From Candidatus Omnitrophota bacterium (GTDB taxonomy: Bacteria; Omnitrophota; Gorgyraeia; Zapsychrales; Zapsychraceae): a stretch of 64,000 nucleotides of DNA. The notes beneath the pieces are model-generated. The model searched no databases, had not been told where the DNA came from, and worked only from the letters and a program-made list of their open reading frames with translations. A program made the position numbers and the translations under genes. The stretch lies in the NCBI GenBank assembly GCA_020632495.1, contig JACKFL010000006.1, forward strand, positions 372,001 to 436,000, written 5' to 3'. Positions 9,286 through 19,700 of this stretch are shown here, in pieces; the stretch's first letter is position 1; each line of letters begins with the position of its first letter.

Positions 9286-10890
9286 ATGGTAAACAAATCC
9301 AGCGCTATATACAACGAAGCTCGTAACAACTTGCGAATCAAAGAAAGCCGTCACATCCAGTGGCGCGTGAACGACGGAGATATCAAGGGTAACGGTATCA
9401 TCCGTAACATCAGCACCACCGGCATGTTGCTGGAAACCAACTCAAACTTTATTCCCACCGATGGTTGCCGGTTCTCTTTCGATACTTCGCTCGGCCACGA
9501 TAACTTTATCCCGCAAAACGGCAAGCTCGTTTGGCACAAAAAGAAACCTTTTTCGAAAAACAAGTATCTCTGCGGTGTCCGGTTCGTTGAACCCGGTGAG
9601 TATGTCCTGACCAAATTGCGCGGTCGCGTGCAGAAGGGGATCAAATCCATTGCCATCCGCCGCCGCCTGAAGCGCGTCATCAACGCCTGTCTGATCCTGG
9701 TCATGATCGCCATGACGATCTTCATCTCCTACGAATCCATAATGATCTACCGTGATATTACCGAAACCAACGAACGTCTGTTGGATGTGACGCAGCAACA
9801 AGCTTTGCTCACCCGCAGCTACATGTCCCGTTTGGAAGCCACGCAGATGGAACTGGCCAGCGTGAGCGAAGAGCTGGCGGCCACGCGGACTCTGTATTCG
9901 GAAAGCCAGGGACTGCTGGGTGAAGTCCGGGTGGACTTGGAACTTACCAAGGCCGTACTGGCCGATACCGAGGCATATTTGGAAAACACCAAGGCCGATT
10001 TGCGCCGTTCTCAAACCGAATCCGCCACCTTGCGCAGTGACATGGCCGATCTGGAGATCCGTCTGTCCAATGCCGAGTCGGCAGCCAAGGCCGCCGCCTC
10101 TTTGGCGCAGGAACAGGCCTCTTCGGCGCAGCAGGCCATGGCCAAAATGGAAAAGGCCGCTTCGGCCTCCGCTAAGGCGATACCCGTTATCCCGCTCAAC
10201 GATGAGGAGAAGCAAAACCTCACCGCCAAGCTCTCCCAAATGGAACAGCTTAACGACAAAGAGCGCGCGAAGTTGACGGCGCAGATTACCCGGATCGAAG
10301 AATTGAATGCCCAGGAGAAACAGGAACTCATGGGCCGCATCGCGCAGATCGAACAGGCGCGTGCCGGTGAGAAAACCCAGATGCAGGATGCCATCGCGTT
10401 GCTGGAAGAAAAGAACCGCCAGCTGACGCAGGAACTGCAGGGCCTGCAAACCAAATGGACGACCATGACGGCGTCCAATATCCGCACCGAGGCTGAGGCC
10501 CGTCAGTTACTGGCGGCCTACCAGGCCGAAGTCGCGAAGGTAAAGGGCAAGCTGCAGCATTTCCGGCAACAGGCGCAACAGATCCGCCAGGATGCCCTGG
10601 TGGAACGCGACCGGGTCCGTTCGGAGGTCGGTAACAACGGTTACTTCGTCCGCAACGGCAAGCCGGTACAGGTCGATGTGGATAAATACCGCACGGCCGG
10701 CCTCGATAAGGCCAAAGGCAAGGCTGATATCCAGGCCACCGCCAAGGCCGGTACGACGGCACCGGAAGTCAAGAGCGTCGGCTCTGAAACGGCAGCGCCC
10801 GTCGCCGCCGGCAAGGCCGCACCGCGAACGACCCAGGCGCAGGCCAAGCCGAAGCAGCCGGTCCAGGTTGATGTCACCTTTGTCGAATAA
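9286..10890 (+). CDS. PilZ-domain transmembrane coiled-coil protein
   Basis: The product is 534 residues. Residues about 10-115 form a PilZ domain with both cyclic-di-GMP-binding signatures visible: RxxxR (R13-NNL-R17) and NxSxxG (N41-ISTT-G46). A positively charged stretch (IRRRLKR) leads into one transmembrane helix at about 131-150. Residues about 155-450 are a long Ala/Glu/Gln/Leu-rich heptad-like coiled coil. A low-complexity Ala/Lys/Pro tail follows and ends QPVQVDVTFVE. The inferred topology is a cytoplasmic PilZ sensor and a periplasmic coiled coil, so c-di-GMP could be read inside and transmitted across the membrane, for example to motility, pili or the envelope. The gene has its own AT-rich promoter region and AGGGA ribosome binding site. 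Confidence 0.75.
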   Translation: MVNKSSAIYNEARNNLRIKESRHIQWRVNDGDIKGNGIIRNISTTGMLLETNSNFIPTDGCRFSFDTSLGHDNFIPQNGKLVWHKKKPFSKNKYLCGVRFVEPGEYVLTKLRGRVQKGIKSIAIRRRLKRVINACLILVMIAMTIFISYESIMIYRDITETNERLLDVTQQQALLTRSYMSRLEATQMELASVSEELAATRTLYSESQGLLGEVRVDLELTKAVLADTEAYLENTKADLRRSQTESATLRSDMADLEIRLSNAESAAKAAASLAQEQASSAQQAMAKMEKAASASAKAIPVIPLNDEEKQNLTAKLSQMEQLNDKERAKLTAQITRIEELNAQEKQELMGRIAQIEQARAGEKTQMQDAIALLEEKNRQLTQELQGLQTKWTTMTASNIRTEAEARQLLAAYQAEVAKVKGKLQHFRQQAQQIRQDALVERDRVRSEVGNNGYFVRNGKPVQVDVDKYRTAGLDKAKGKADIQATAKAGTTAPEVKSVGSETAAPVAAGKAAPRTTQAQAKPKQPVQVDVTFVE

Positions 10891-10946
10891 TCCCGCTTAA
10901 GTCCCACTACGACGCACCTACTGCCGTGACCAGAGGCGCCAAGAAA

Positions 10947-11690
10947 ATGGAACGCAGTGAACACGCCTTGGAGTGTTCGCTCGGTTCGGTCCCGTACCAA
11001 CTCGTCCGCTCTAGCGCGCGTCGGACCTGCACGATTCAGATTGACGAGCAGGGCCGGGTCGCCGTGTATGTGCCTTTCCGTTCGTCCCGCCGTTTCATCG
11101 ACCAGTTTATAAAAGAAAAACTCCGTTGGATTGAGAAATGCGTAGCACAGGCCCGTCAGTCCTATGCCGTTGTGGAGGAAAAGCGCTTCGGTCACGGGAC
11201 GGAGTTTCTGTTCCTGGGGGAGTCTTATCCGCTGGAGGTTGTCCCGGGGAGCGGCAAGCGGGTGCAGATCGGATTCAGCGGTCGGGAATGGTTCGTCTAC
11301 ATGCCGGAAGGCATTCCGGATGAGGAGCGGGAACGCCGCATCCGCGCCAAGCTCATCCAGTGGTACCGCAGGCAGGCCGAGGAGATTGTCGGGGGCCGGA
11401 TCTTTCATCACGCCCGACGGATCGGTGTCATGCCGCGGAAGGTGGCGATCCGCTCTCAGAAACGAATGTGGGGCTGTTGCGACTATCAGCGGCAACTGAT
11501 CCACATTAACTGGCAGATCATTCTGTCGCCGATCAATGTGGTTGATTATGTGGTCATTCATGAGCTGTGCCATCTGATCCACCCGAACCACAGCCGGTTG
11601 TTCTGGCGGGAAGTGGAGCGGCATATGCCGGACTATCAGGAGTACAAGGACTGGCTGCGGACCAATCACACCGCCATGATATTGCCGTAA
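10947..11690 (+). CDS. YgjP-like (DUF45) metallopeptidase
   Basis: About 247 residues. The C-terminal zinc-protease signature is HELCH, followed by HPNHSRLFW, matching the HExxH-plus-His arrangement of the YgjP/SprT-like M48-type family. Upstream is the family's QKRMWGCC stretch, usually written QKSRWGSC. The family includes soluble predicted metallopeptidases, sometimes linked to restriction or DNA repair loci, and the physiological substrate is unknown. I prefer ATG 10947, with AGAGG at 10932-10936. An in-frame GTG at 10926 would add seven residues but has no ribosome binding site. A short AT-rich gap separates it from the next gene. Confidence 0.8.
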   Translation: MERSEHALECSLGSVPYQLVRSSARRTCTIQIDEQGRVAVYVPFRSSRRFIDQFIKEKLRWIEKCVAQARQSYAVVEEKRFGHGTEFLFLGESYPLEVVPGSGKRVQIGFSGREWFVYMPEGIPDEERERRIRAKLIQWYRRQAEEIVGGRIFHHARRIGVMPRKVAIRSQKRMWGCCDYQRQLIHINWQIILSPINVVDYVVIHELCHLIHPNHSRLFWREVERHMPDYQEYKDWLRTNHTAMILP

Positions 11691-11752
11691 TAAATTAGTA
11701 TCAGAACTCCGCAAAACCAATAATATCAATCGATTAAGCCAAAAGTCACACA

Positions 11753-11974
11753 ATGAAAATCACCGTCCGCGTCACCCCTTCCGCCAAGCGCCTGCTGATC
11801 AAGGAGGAAGACGGCGTGCTGAAGGTCGCGCTCACCGCCCCGGCGGTGGACGGGAAGGCCAATAAGGCGCTGATTTCCTGCCTCGCCGACCATTTCGGGG
11901 TCCGGAAAAGCCGGATTCAGATCATAAAGGGATTGAAATCACGGGACAAAACAATTAATATAGAGGGCATTTGA
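11753..11974 (+). CDS. DUF167 / YggU family protein
   Basis: A 73-residue protein that fits the small YggU family along its whole length. It has an N-terminal ITVRVTPSAKR strand, VALTAPAVDGKANKALI in the centre, and the family's GLKSRDKTI near the C terminus. Structures of the family show a small alpha/beta fold of unknown function, and in many genomes it sits next to cell-division or YggT-type genes. Here it precedes the YqeY gene. Confidence 0.85.
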   Translation: MKITVRVTPSAKRLLIKEEDGVLKVALTAPAVDGKANKALISCLADHFGVRKSRIQIIKGLKSRDKTINIEGI

Positions 11975-12044
11975 GACCGATTTGCGACACCGGGGCGTCC
12001 GCCGGCCGCGGGAACGGTCCGTCGCGAGACAAGGAGGGGGAAGC

Positions 12045-12494
12045 ATGCTGCACGATCAGATCGATAAAGATTACATTGCTGCGATGAAGGCCAAGGATAA
12101 GCTCAAATCGGCCACACTGAATTTTCTGCGCGCGCAGTTAAAGAACGTGGTGATCGAAAAACGCGTGGACAAGCTCGAGGACAGCGACGTAGTCACCGTC
12201 CTTAAGAAGCAAATCAAACAGCGTCAGGATTCCATTTCCCAGTACCAAAAAGCGGGACGGCAGGACCTGGTGGACCAGGAAAGCGGTGAGCTGGCCGTGC
12301 TCAAAGGGTATCTCCCGGAAGAGATGTCGGCCGATCAGATCAAGGCGATCATCGCCGGGGTCATCAGCGAGACCGGGGCGAATTCCATGAAGGATATGGG
12401 AACGGTCATGAAGTCGGTACAGGAGAAGACGGCCGGAAACGCGGACAACAAATTGGTCAGCGAACTGGTCAAGTCGGCCTTGATGCAAAGTTAA
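12045..12494 (+). CDS. GatB/YqeY domain protein
   Basis: 149 residues when started at ATG 12045, which has an excellent Shine-Dalgarno (AAGGAGGGGG at 12031-12040). The open frame extends to 11982 but that part does not resemble the family. The protein matches YqeY in length and in motifs: MKAKDKLKSATLNFLRAQLKN, KKQIKQRQDSISQY, GYLPEEMS and GTVMKSVQEKTAGNADNKLVSELVK. YqeY is homologous to the tail domain of the amidotransferase GatB subunit and may bind tRNA or assist amidotransfer. Its exact role is not settled. The next start codon follows four bases after its stop, so translation is probably coupled. Confidence 0.85.
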   Translation: MLHDQIDKDYIAAMKAKDKLKSATLNFLRAQLKNVVIEKRVDKLEDSDVVTVLKKQIKQRQDSISQYQKAGRQDLVDQESGELAVLKGYLPEEMSADQIKAIIAGVISETGANSMKDMGTVMKSVQEKTAGNADNKLVSELVKSALMQS

Positions 12495-12498
12495 GCGA

Positions 12499-13314
12499 AT
12501 GGCGCCCAGCACACCCTCACCCGCCGAATCCATCGAACAAATCAAGCGCGCGTTGACGGTAATTTGCATCCTGCTGGTCCTGGGCGTCTCGTTTTGGCTG
12601 ATCTGGATCGATCAGCACCGGGTGGTGCCGGTGATCATGTACCACCACATCGACGTGGCCGGACGGCATCCGGTGGCTACCGTCCCCACGGACCATTTCG
12701 AAAAGCACCTGCGGTATCTGCGGGACTACCAGTTCGAAGTCCTCGCCTACGATGATTATATCCTGGCGAAGCAACAGGGGGAGCATCTGTCCCGCAAGAC
12801 CGTCGTTCTGACGTTCGACGACGGTTATGTCGACAACTATACCAACGCCTTTCCGCTGCTGCGCCGCTACGGCTATCCGGCCGTGATGTTCATCAGTACC
12901 GACAAGGTCGGTCAGCCGGGTTACGTGACGTGGGACCAGCTACGGGAAATGGCCGCGGCCGGGATCACGATCGGTAGTCACGCGATCGCGCATGAGTACC
13001 TTCCCGGGTTGCCCCGCGAACAAATCGCCCGCGAGATCACCGATAGCCGCCGCATCTTGGAACAGCGTCTGGGTATCCCGGTCCGTCATTTCTCCTATCC
13101 GGTGGGCGGATTTAACGATGAGATCAAACAGCTGGTCCGTCAGGCCGGCTACGTGAGCGCCGTCACCACCAACCGGGGATTCGACCGGTTTAACAAGGAT
13201 TTCTACGAACTCAACCGGGTGACTATGGACGAAGAGGACCTCGTGTTCCCGGTCCGCTGGGCCAAGTTCTCCGGTTACTACAATTTATTCCGTAAGGCGC
13301 GTGAGCCGCAATAA
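12499..13314 (+). CDS. Membrane-anchored polysaccharide deacetylase (CE4 / NodB)
   Basis: 271 residues with one N-terminal transmembrane anchor (about 18-38) followed by a NodB-type domain. Visible motifs are MYHHI, the first metal/catalytic motif TFDDGY, the second motif SHAIAHEY (the usual SHTxxH with the spacing kept), and the SYPVGGFN stretch. Members remove acetyl groups from N-acetylated sugars in peptidoglycan, chitin-like polymers or exopolysaccharide. Here the catalytic domain should face the periplasm. It is separated by only 21 bases from the GH94-like gene, which hints at a shared polysaccharide context, though the substrate cannot be named. Confidence 0.85.
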   Translation: MAPSTPSPAESIEQIKRALTVICILLVLGVSFWLIWIDQHRVVPVIMYHHIDVAGRHPVATVPTDHFEKHLRYLRDYQFEVLAYDDYILAKQQGEHLSRKTVVLTFDDGYVDNYTNAFPLLRRYGYPAVMFISTDKVGQPGYVTWDQLREMAAAGITIGSHAIAHEYLPGLPREQIAREITDSRRILEQRLGIPVRHFSYPVGGFNDEIKQLVRQAGYVSAVTTNRGFDRFNKDFYELNRVTMDEEDLVFPVRWAKFSGYYNLFRKAREPQ

Positions 13315-13335
13315 TCAACAGGGAAGAGGAGTTTT

Positions 13336-16300
13336 ATGTCTGCAGCGAAGAAGACAACGGTGAAATACAGTCTTAAATCCGACGGGTACTTCGTTATCGA
13401 GGATTACAACCGGGCCGAGGCCTTCAGCAGTTTCTTTCCGGGCGTCGCCGGGCTGTGGGGCATTCCGATGTGGGTGTTCTACGTTAATCGCGGCCAGTGT
13501 ATCGCCAGTTTCGGGATCGAGTCGAAGAACAAGGCGATTATGGAGTTTCAACCGGCGAACAAATCCTACCGCCAGGTGCCGCTGCAGGGGTTCCGCACAT
13601 TTATCAAGCTGAAGCAGGGCAATACGAAGATCTACTGGGAGCCGTTCCAGAATCATCTGACCGGCACCGAGTATACCAAGACGCAGACGATGCGCATCTC
13701 CGCCCACGATTTGATCCTCGAGGAGCACAATAAGGATCTCGGACTGACAGCGCAGGTACACTACTACACGATTCCCGACGAGCCCTTTTCCGGATTGATC
13801 CGCCGGGTGAGTATCATCAACACCGGTTCCAAGAAGTACAGCGGGGAGCTGATCGACGGGATGCCGACGATCGTCCCCTACGGGCTCAGCGACTGGCTGA
13901 TCAAGAATCTGGCGCGCACGACCGAGGCCTGGATCAAGGTCCGCAATCTCGATCACAAGGCGCCGTTCTATCAACTCAACGTGGAGGTTGCCGATACGCC
14001 GCAGGTGACCCACATCACGGAGGGTAATTTCTTCTTCAGTCTCAACGCGTCTTCCCCTAAGCGTGAATTGTTGCCGCCGCTGGTGGAGGCCGCGCATGTC
14101 TTCGGCACCTGTCTGGATTTCTCGGCGCCCGAAGCGTTTCTCAACGGTTTGTTTAAACCGTCCGCGCCGCAGGCGACCAGCAACAAAACCCCGTGCGCCA
14201 TGACCCATTGCAAGTTTGATCTGCCCAAGGGCGGCCGTCAGGAAATCCTCTCGGTCGTGGGATACGCGCGCGATGTGGATCTGCTCAACCGGATGATCGA
14301 GGCCGTCCGGCAGCCGGACTTCGCCCCTCATAAACAACAGCAAAACCGGGAGATCGTCGAGCATATCAAGCAATTCGCGCAGACCGTCAGTTCCTCTTCC
14401 ACCTATAATGCGTACGCCGGACACACCTTTCTTGACAACATCTTACGCGGCGGGCTGCCGATTTCGGTGAAGACCAAGGACGGTTTTGTTTCGTTCAATG
14501 TGTACAGCCGCAAGCACGGTGATCTGGAGCGCGACTACAATCATTTTACCGTCGCGCCGACCTATTTCTCGCAAGGGAACGGCAACTATCGCGACGTCAA
14601 TCAGAACCGGCGCAACGATGTCTGGTTTAACACCGACGTCCGCGACAGCCACATCATCAATTTTCTGAACCTGTCCCAGGCCGACGGCTATAATCCGCTG
14701 GTGGTCAAGGGCACGTCGTTTCGGGTGGCGGAGAAACCAGCCCTCAAGGCGCTTCTCGATGAGTCATTGCTCGACGGCAACCGGGCCGCGCTGGAAAAAT
14801 TCGTGACCGCCAATTTTCAACCGGGAGAGCTGCTCGATTTTATGGAGAAGAACAGCTACCGGACGGCGCACGGCGAGCGGGATTTCCTCGGGCACATCCT
14901 GGAGATCTGCCGCATGCAGGAAATGGCCGACCACGGCGAAGGATTCTGGTCGGACCACTGGACCTATAACCTGGACCTGATCGAGAGCTATCTCGGATTG
15001 TATCCCGAGAAATTACGCGAGCTGCTGCTCGACTGCCGGGAATTCTCATTTTATCTGAATCACCATCACGTCCGGCCGCGCGATCAGCGCTATCATTTGA
15101 CCAAATTCGGGGTGCGTCAGTACAACTCGGTCTGCGACGAGAGCGAAGACTTCGATCCGGCGGCCTTCGATCACAAACTGCGGGTCAAGGGCGGTCAGGG
15201 AGCGCCGTATCTCACTAATCTGCTTACCAAGCTGGTGTGCATCATCGCCAACAAGGTGGCGAGCCTCGATCCCAGCGGGATCGGCGTGGAGATGGAGGCC
15301 GATAAACCGAACTGGTATGACGCGCTCAACGGTCTGCCCGGATTGACCGGCTCTTCGATCAGCGAAACGATGGAGCTCAACCGTTACGCCGGATTCCTGC
15401 TGGATTCCCTGAAGGCGCTGGACGTCAAAGACAAGGACACCGTCCCGGTGTTCGAGGAACTGGCCAGCTTTGTCTCCGGCCTGACCAATCTGTTGACCTC
15501 CAAGCAACAGGGTTTTGACTACTGGTCCAAGGCGAATGATATCAAGGAAAACTACCGGCAGCGCGTGCGGCATTTTATCGACGGGAAGGAAACGGCACTG
15601 ACCATAGCCCAGGTCAAGAACTTCCTCAGTCTGGTCAAGCAAAAGACCGATGAGTCGTTCCGGCTCGCTCACAAGGGGCAGCCGTACATGCCGACATACT
15701 TTTACCACGAGGTCACCGGGTTCAAACAGAGCGAGGCCGGCAAGCGCGGCGGCAACGGGTTTGTCAAACCGCAAGCATTTCAACGCCATGATCTCCCGCC
15801 GTTCCTGGAAGGCTATGTCCACGCGCTGAAGGTCCAGTCCGGTCCGGACAAGGCGCGGGCCTTACTGGAAGAAGTCCGGCAGGGGCCGCTCTTCGACGAG
15901 AAACTGAAGATGTTCAAGGTCAATGCCGATCTGTCCGGCCAGACCGAGGAAATCGGACGGACCCGGATCTTTCCGCGCGGCTGGTTGGAGAACGAATCCA
16001 TCTGGCTGCATATGGAGTACAAATTTCTGCTCGAGGTCCTGCGCGCGGGATTGGTCGAAGAATTCTACCAGTTGTTCGCGGATGCCCTGATACCGTTTCA
16101 AAAACCGGCGCGGTACGGCCGCAGTATCCTCGAGAACTCGTCTTTTATCGTCAGCAGCGCGCACGAAGACAGCAAGCTGCACGGTCAGGGATTCGTCGCG
16201 CGGTTGTCCGGCAGCACGGCCGAGTTTCTGCATATCTGGTTGTATATGAATATCGGCGGCCGGCCATTCCGCGTGAGCGCGAAAGGTGATCTGTCGCTGG

Positions 16301-16623
16301 TCTTTGAACCGGCCCTCGCGGACTGGTTGTTTATCAAGAAAGCCGCCAAGGTGGAATTCCAGGACGGTCACGGCGACCGCTACAACTGGACGCTTCCGGC
16401 GGACACCTACGCCTTCAAGTTCCTCAACAGCACGCTGGTCGTCTATCACAATCCGGACGGCAAGAATACCTTCGGCCCGCAGGCCGCCACGGCGCAGCGG
16501 GTCGAGATCCGTTTTCGCGGGGAAGAAACCCCGGTGTCGGTCGACGGAGGGGAGATCAAGACCGCCCACGCCGCCCGTGTGCGGGCACGCGAGGCGTACC
16601 GGATCGACGTGCATTTGGCCTAA
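13336..16623 (+). CDS. GH94-like protein (cellobiose phosphorylase-related)
   Basis: A 1095-residue soluble protein without a signal peptide, started at an ATG with GAGGAG upstream. The N terminus (GYFVIEDYN, FFPGVAGLWGIPMWVFYVNRGQ, FGIESKNKAIMEF.PANK.Y) and the centre (YFSQGNGNYRDVNQNRRND, EGFWSDHWTYNLDL, EMEADKPNWYDALNGLPG) match a family of ~1100-residue proteins commonly annotated as cellobiose phosphorylase, i.e. glycoside hydrolase family 94-like. Such enzymes use phosphate to cleave beta-linked disaccharides, keeping the glycosyl energy as sugar-1-phosphate. The match is from memory of the family's text patterns, so the substrate is unproven. The deacetylase gene just upstream suggests glucan or amino-sugar metabolism. 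A promoter gap follows. Confidence 0.6.
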   Translation: MSAAKKTTVKYSLKSDGYFVIEDYNRAEAFSSFFPGVAGLWGIPMWVFYVNRGQCIASFGIESKNKAIMEFQPANKSYRQVPLQGFRTFIKLKQGNTKIYWEPFQNHLTGTEYTKTQTMRISAHDLILEEHNKDLGLTAQVHYYTIPDEPFSGLIRRVSIINTGSKKYSGELIDGMPTIVPYGLSDWLIKNLARTTEAWIKVRNLDHKAPFYQLNVEVADTPQVTHITEGNFFFSLNASSPKRELLPPLVEAAHVFGTCLDFSAPEAFLNGLFKPSAPQATSNKTPCAMTHCKFDLPKGGRQEILSVVGYARDVDLLNRMIEAVRQPDFAPHKQQQNREIVEHIKQFAQTVSSSSTYNAYAGHTFLDNILRGGLPISVKTKDGFVSFNVYSRKHGDLERDYNHFTVAPTYFSQGNGNYRDVNQNRRNDVWFNTDVRDSHIINFLNLSQADGYNPLVVKGTSFRVAEKPALKALLDESLLDGNRAALEKFVTANFQPGELLDFMEKNSYRTAHGERDFLGHILEICRMQEMADHGEGFWSDHWTYNLDLIESYLGLYPEKLRELLLDCREFSFYLNHHHVRPRDQRYHLTKFGVRQYNSVCDESEDFDPAAFDHKLRVKGGQGAPYLTNLLTKLVCIIANKVASLDPSGIGVEMEADKPNWYDALNGLPGLTGSSISETMELNRYAGFLLDSLKALDVKDKDTVPVFEELASFVSGLTNLLTSKQQGFDYWSKANDIKENYRQRVRHFIDGKETALTIAQVKNFLSLVKQKTDESFRLAHKGQPYMPTYFYHEVTGFKQSEAGKRGGNGFVKPQAFQRHDLPPFLEGYVHALKVQSGPDKARALLEEVRQGPLFDEKLKMFKVNADLSGQTEEIGRTRIFPRGWLENESIWLHMEYKFLLEVLRAGLVEEFYQLFADALIPFQKPARYGRSILENSSFIVSSAHEDSKLHGQGFVARLSGSTAEFLHIWLYMNIGGRPFRVSAKGDLSLVFEPALADWLFIKKAAKVEFQDGHGDRYNWTLPADTYAFKFLNSTLVVYHNPDGKNTFGPQAATAQRVEIRFRGEETPVSVDGGEIKTAHAARVRAREAYRIDVHLA

Positions 16624-16711
16624 AATCGACCCGGCCCGCATATTTTTTATAAAACATCCCTAAAGCCCTGATATATATAGCCTTAATGTCTTGCTTCCGT
16701 TCAGATTGGAG

Positions 16712-16740
16712 TTGGTTCTCAGGGCGCGGTCTTATATACT
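16712..16740 (+). promoter_or_regulatory. Promoter for the 1883-residue protein gene
   Basis: TTGGTT at 16712-16717 and TATACT at 16735-16740, with a 17-base spacer, in the 152-base gap before the start codon at 16776. The leader would be about 30 nt. No strong Shine-Dalgarno is visible next to the ATG. Confidence 0.6.
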
Positions 16741-16775
16741 AGTGGTGAGTCTAACTACTAATATTAAAGACCTCT

Positions 16776-19700
16776 ATGCTGACTTTCCTTCACAAATTGC
16801 GCCGTTACGCCCCGGTCCGGGTATTAACGGGTCTCGTCCTGGTGTCGTTTATCGGTGTCGGGGTGACGCCGACGCCCGCCGTCGCCGGAGAGAGCATTTT
16901 CGCTCCGATGCCGCGTCCCGGGACCATGGTCTCCACGACCGAGCGTTTTGTCCCTACCTTGCTGAAGGGGATCATGATCAACCCCACCGAACCGTTTCAG
17001 CTTGATTTCATCGTCGATACCGGTCATCGCTCACGCCGTGATGAGGGATTAGAAGAGGAAAAGATCCGGCTCATCAAATATTTTATGGCCGCGCTGACCG
17101 TTCCGGAGGATGATCTGTGGGTCAATCTTTCCCCGTTCGAACAGCAGCGCATCATACCGGAAAAGTTCGGTTACACCGATATGGGCCGCGATCTGCTCGC
17201 CCAGGATTATCTTCTCAAACAACTTACCGCCACCCTGATGTATCCCGAGAAGGAACTGGGCCACAACTTTTGGGACAGGATCTACAAACAGGCGCAGGCG
17301 CGTTTCGGGACCACCGATATTCCGGTGAACACCTTCAACAAGGTGTGGATCATCCCCGAAGAAGCGGTCGTCTATGAACAGGGGAACGCCGCTTATATCG
17401 TCAATACCCGCTTGAAGGTCATGCTGGAAGAAGACTACATCGCCCTCGATAAAAACCTGGCGCAGCGCACCCAGGCGGTGCCCGCCGAAAAAGACGAGAG
17501 TGAAGTTAACAGCCTGGCGTCGGAAGTCATCCGTGAGGTGATCCTGCCGGCCATTGAGGATGAAGTGAATTACGGGAAGAATTTCGCCACCCTGCGGCAG
17601 ATTTATCACTCCTTGATTTTGGCCGCCTGGTACAAGGAATCGATCAAGACCAGTCTGATCAACCAACTCTACTCTGACCAAAACAAGGTCAACGGTATCG
17701 ACATCGATGACAAAGAGGTCAAGGACCGGATTTACCGCCAGTATATCGAGGCCTTTCAGGAGGGCGTCTACAGCTACATCCGGGAAGAATTCGATCCGGT
17801 GACGCAGGAGGTGATCCCGCGGAAGTACTTCTCCGGCGGGGTTCGGTTCAGGATGAGTATCCGTGAAGGAGTGATCAGCCGCACGTCGGACGCGGCGGTC
17901 CTGTCGGCCCCGGTCGGTGATACCGAGGTGGTGCAGGTAGGGCTGCTCAACACCGACCGCCGGCGGCGTGACCAGGCGGTCCTGGCCACCCGTACGCAGG
18001 ATTTGCGCGCCGATCAGGTCCGGCCCGAGGAATTCGAGGCCGTCGTGGATGAGTATCTGGGGCAACTGAGCCGGTCCGGTGAGACGTCGAGTTTCGATCG
18101 CGGCCAATGGCTCCGGGGACGCGGGCCGAGCGGAACCGTAAATTCCCTATTGGTCCTGCGCACGCGTGACGGCAACCGGATCGTCGGTCTGGCCAGTCAC
18201 CGCATCGGTCAAATCCCGTCGGTGGACGCGGATCTCGTGGGACAACGCTCTTACATTGTTGATTACATTGAAGTCGCCCCGGAATACCGCAGCGCCGGTT
18301 ACGGTAAGATCCTGTTGTCGGAAGTGATCCGGACGAGCCTGTCCGACAGTGCCTGGGATGCGAACGCGGAGACGGCGAACCCCGGCGAGTTGGTCCTCAA
18401 CCCCGCCGACGCCGAGGCCGAACGCTATTTTTCGCGGCAGGGATTCAGGGAAATCCCGCGCGACACGACCGACGATTTCGTTTATGACAGTCCGAGCCTG
18501 CTTCAGGCGCAGCGGTTCTTCCGTCTCAGCGGGCAGGCGGCCCGGACATTGTACCGCGACGGGCAGGCCTTAAAGTCGCAGCCCGAAGACGCCGAACGCT
18601 GGGCGCGTATCTCTCCGCTCTACGAAGCTCAAGGAGCCCAGGCGGCTCCCGGAGAACAGCTGGGGCTGTTTCCCAGCGGCATTGATGAAGCCGCGCTGGG
18701 AGAAGGGGGAGTCGACCGGGCCGTGTTATCCCGGCCCAACTGGGAGCGCTTTGTCCCGCGCGGAATCAACAATAATCCGCCGTGGCGCAATAACCCCGCC
18801 TATCAGGACTTCAGTACTTCCATGGGCAGCAATGCGAACGCCTTGGCCAGGCTGCGCGTGTTCGCGGAACTGCGTGAGGAACAGGGGCTGGAGGTGCCTG
18901 ACTCTTTCCGGCGCGGGGCCATTCTCGGATTCGGAGAGGGGGCTACCGAGCTGATTGCCGTCCAGAATGCTTACAATGTTCAAGAGGTTCATGGTGTCGA
19001 GTGGGTCGGCGACCGCGTCCAAACGGCGGCCGAGGCCCTGGCGCAGAGCAGTGTATTTCCAAATCAGTACGCCCTGCACCACGCGAATATGGCCGATTTG
19101 AAAAACCAGTTCGGACCGGCGACGTTTGATTTCGTGTACGCCGGACTGATATCCGACGATAACCGCAGTGCGCCGGTATCCATCGCCCGCGAAATCGTCC
19201 GTATTCTGCAGCCGGGCGGTTTAGCGTTTATCGACGAGGGGAATCCGGAATTCATCGCCTATCTCGAACGGTTCGGTGAAGTCACCCGATGGCGTCCCGG
19301 AGGGGGATACCTGGCGTTTCGCAAATCAGGGACGCTGCGTGATGAGCTGCAAACCGTTAACGGATTGAACTCCGAGCAGCGTGGGCTCGTGGGCGAGCTT
19401 ACGACTTTAGGTGTTATGTCCCGTGATCTCGGCTCAGCGCTGGGCACCACGCCGGCGGTGGCGGAATTGCTCGCACAGAGTGATTTATTCAACGACAATC
19501 CCCTGGTGCGTTATTCGGCCGGCTACCGGCCTACGGATGCGATCGGCATGTTCGGCTACAGTGAACTTCCCGGCTGGCTAGGCGGTATGCGCCTGCAGGC
19601 CAACAATGAGTTTTATTTCCGGGCGCTGCAACAACACACCCCGCAGATCGTGGCGTATGCGCGGTCGCTGCTGGATAACCCGGAATACGCGGGCAAGAAG

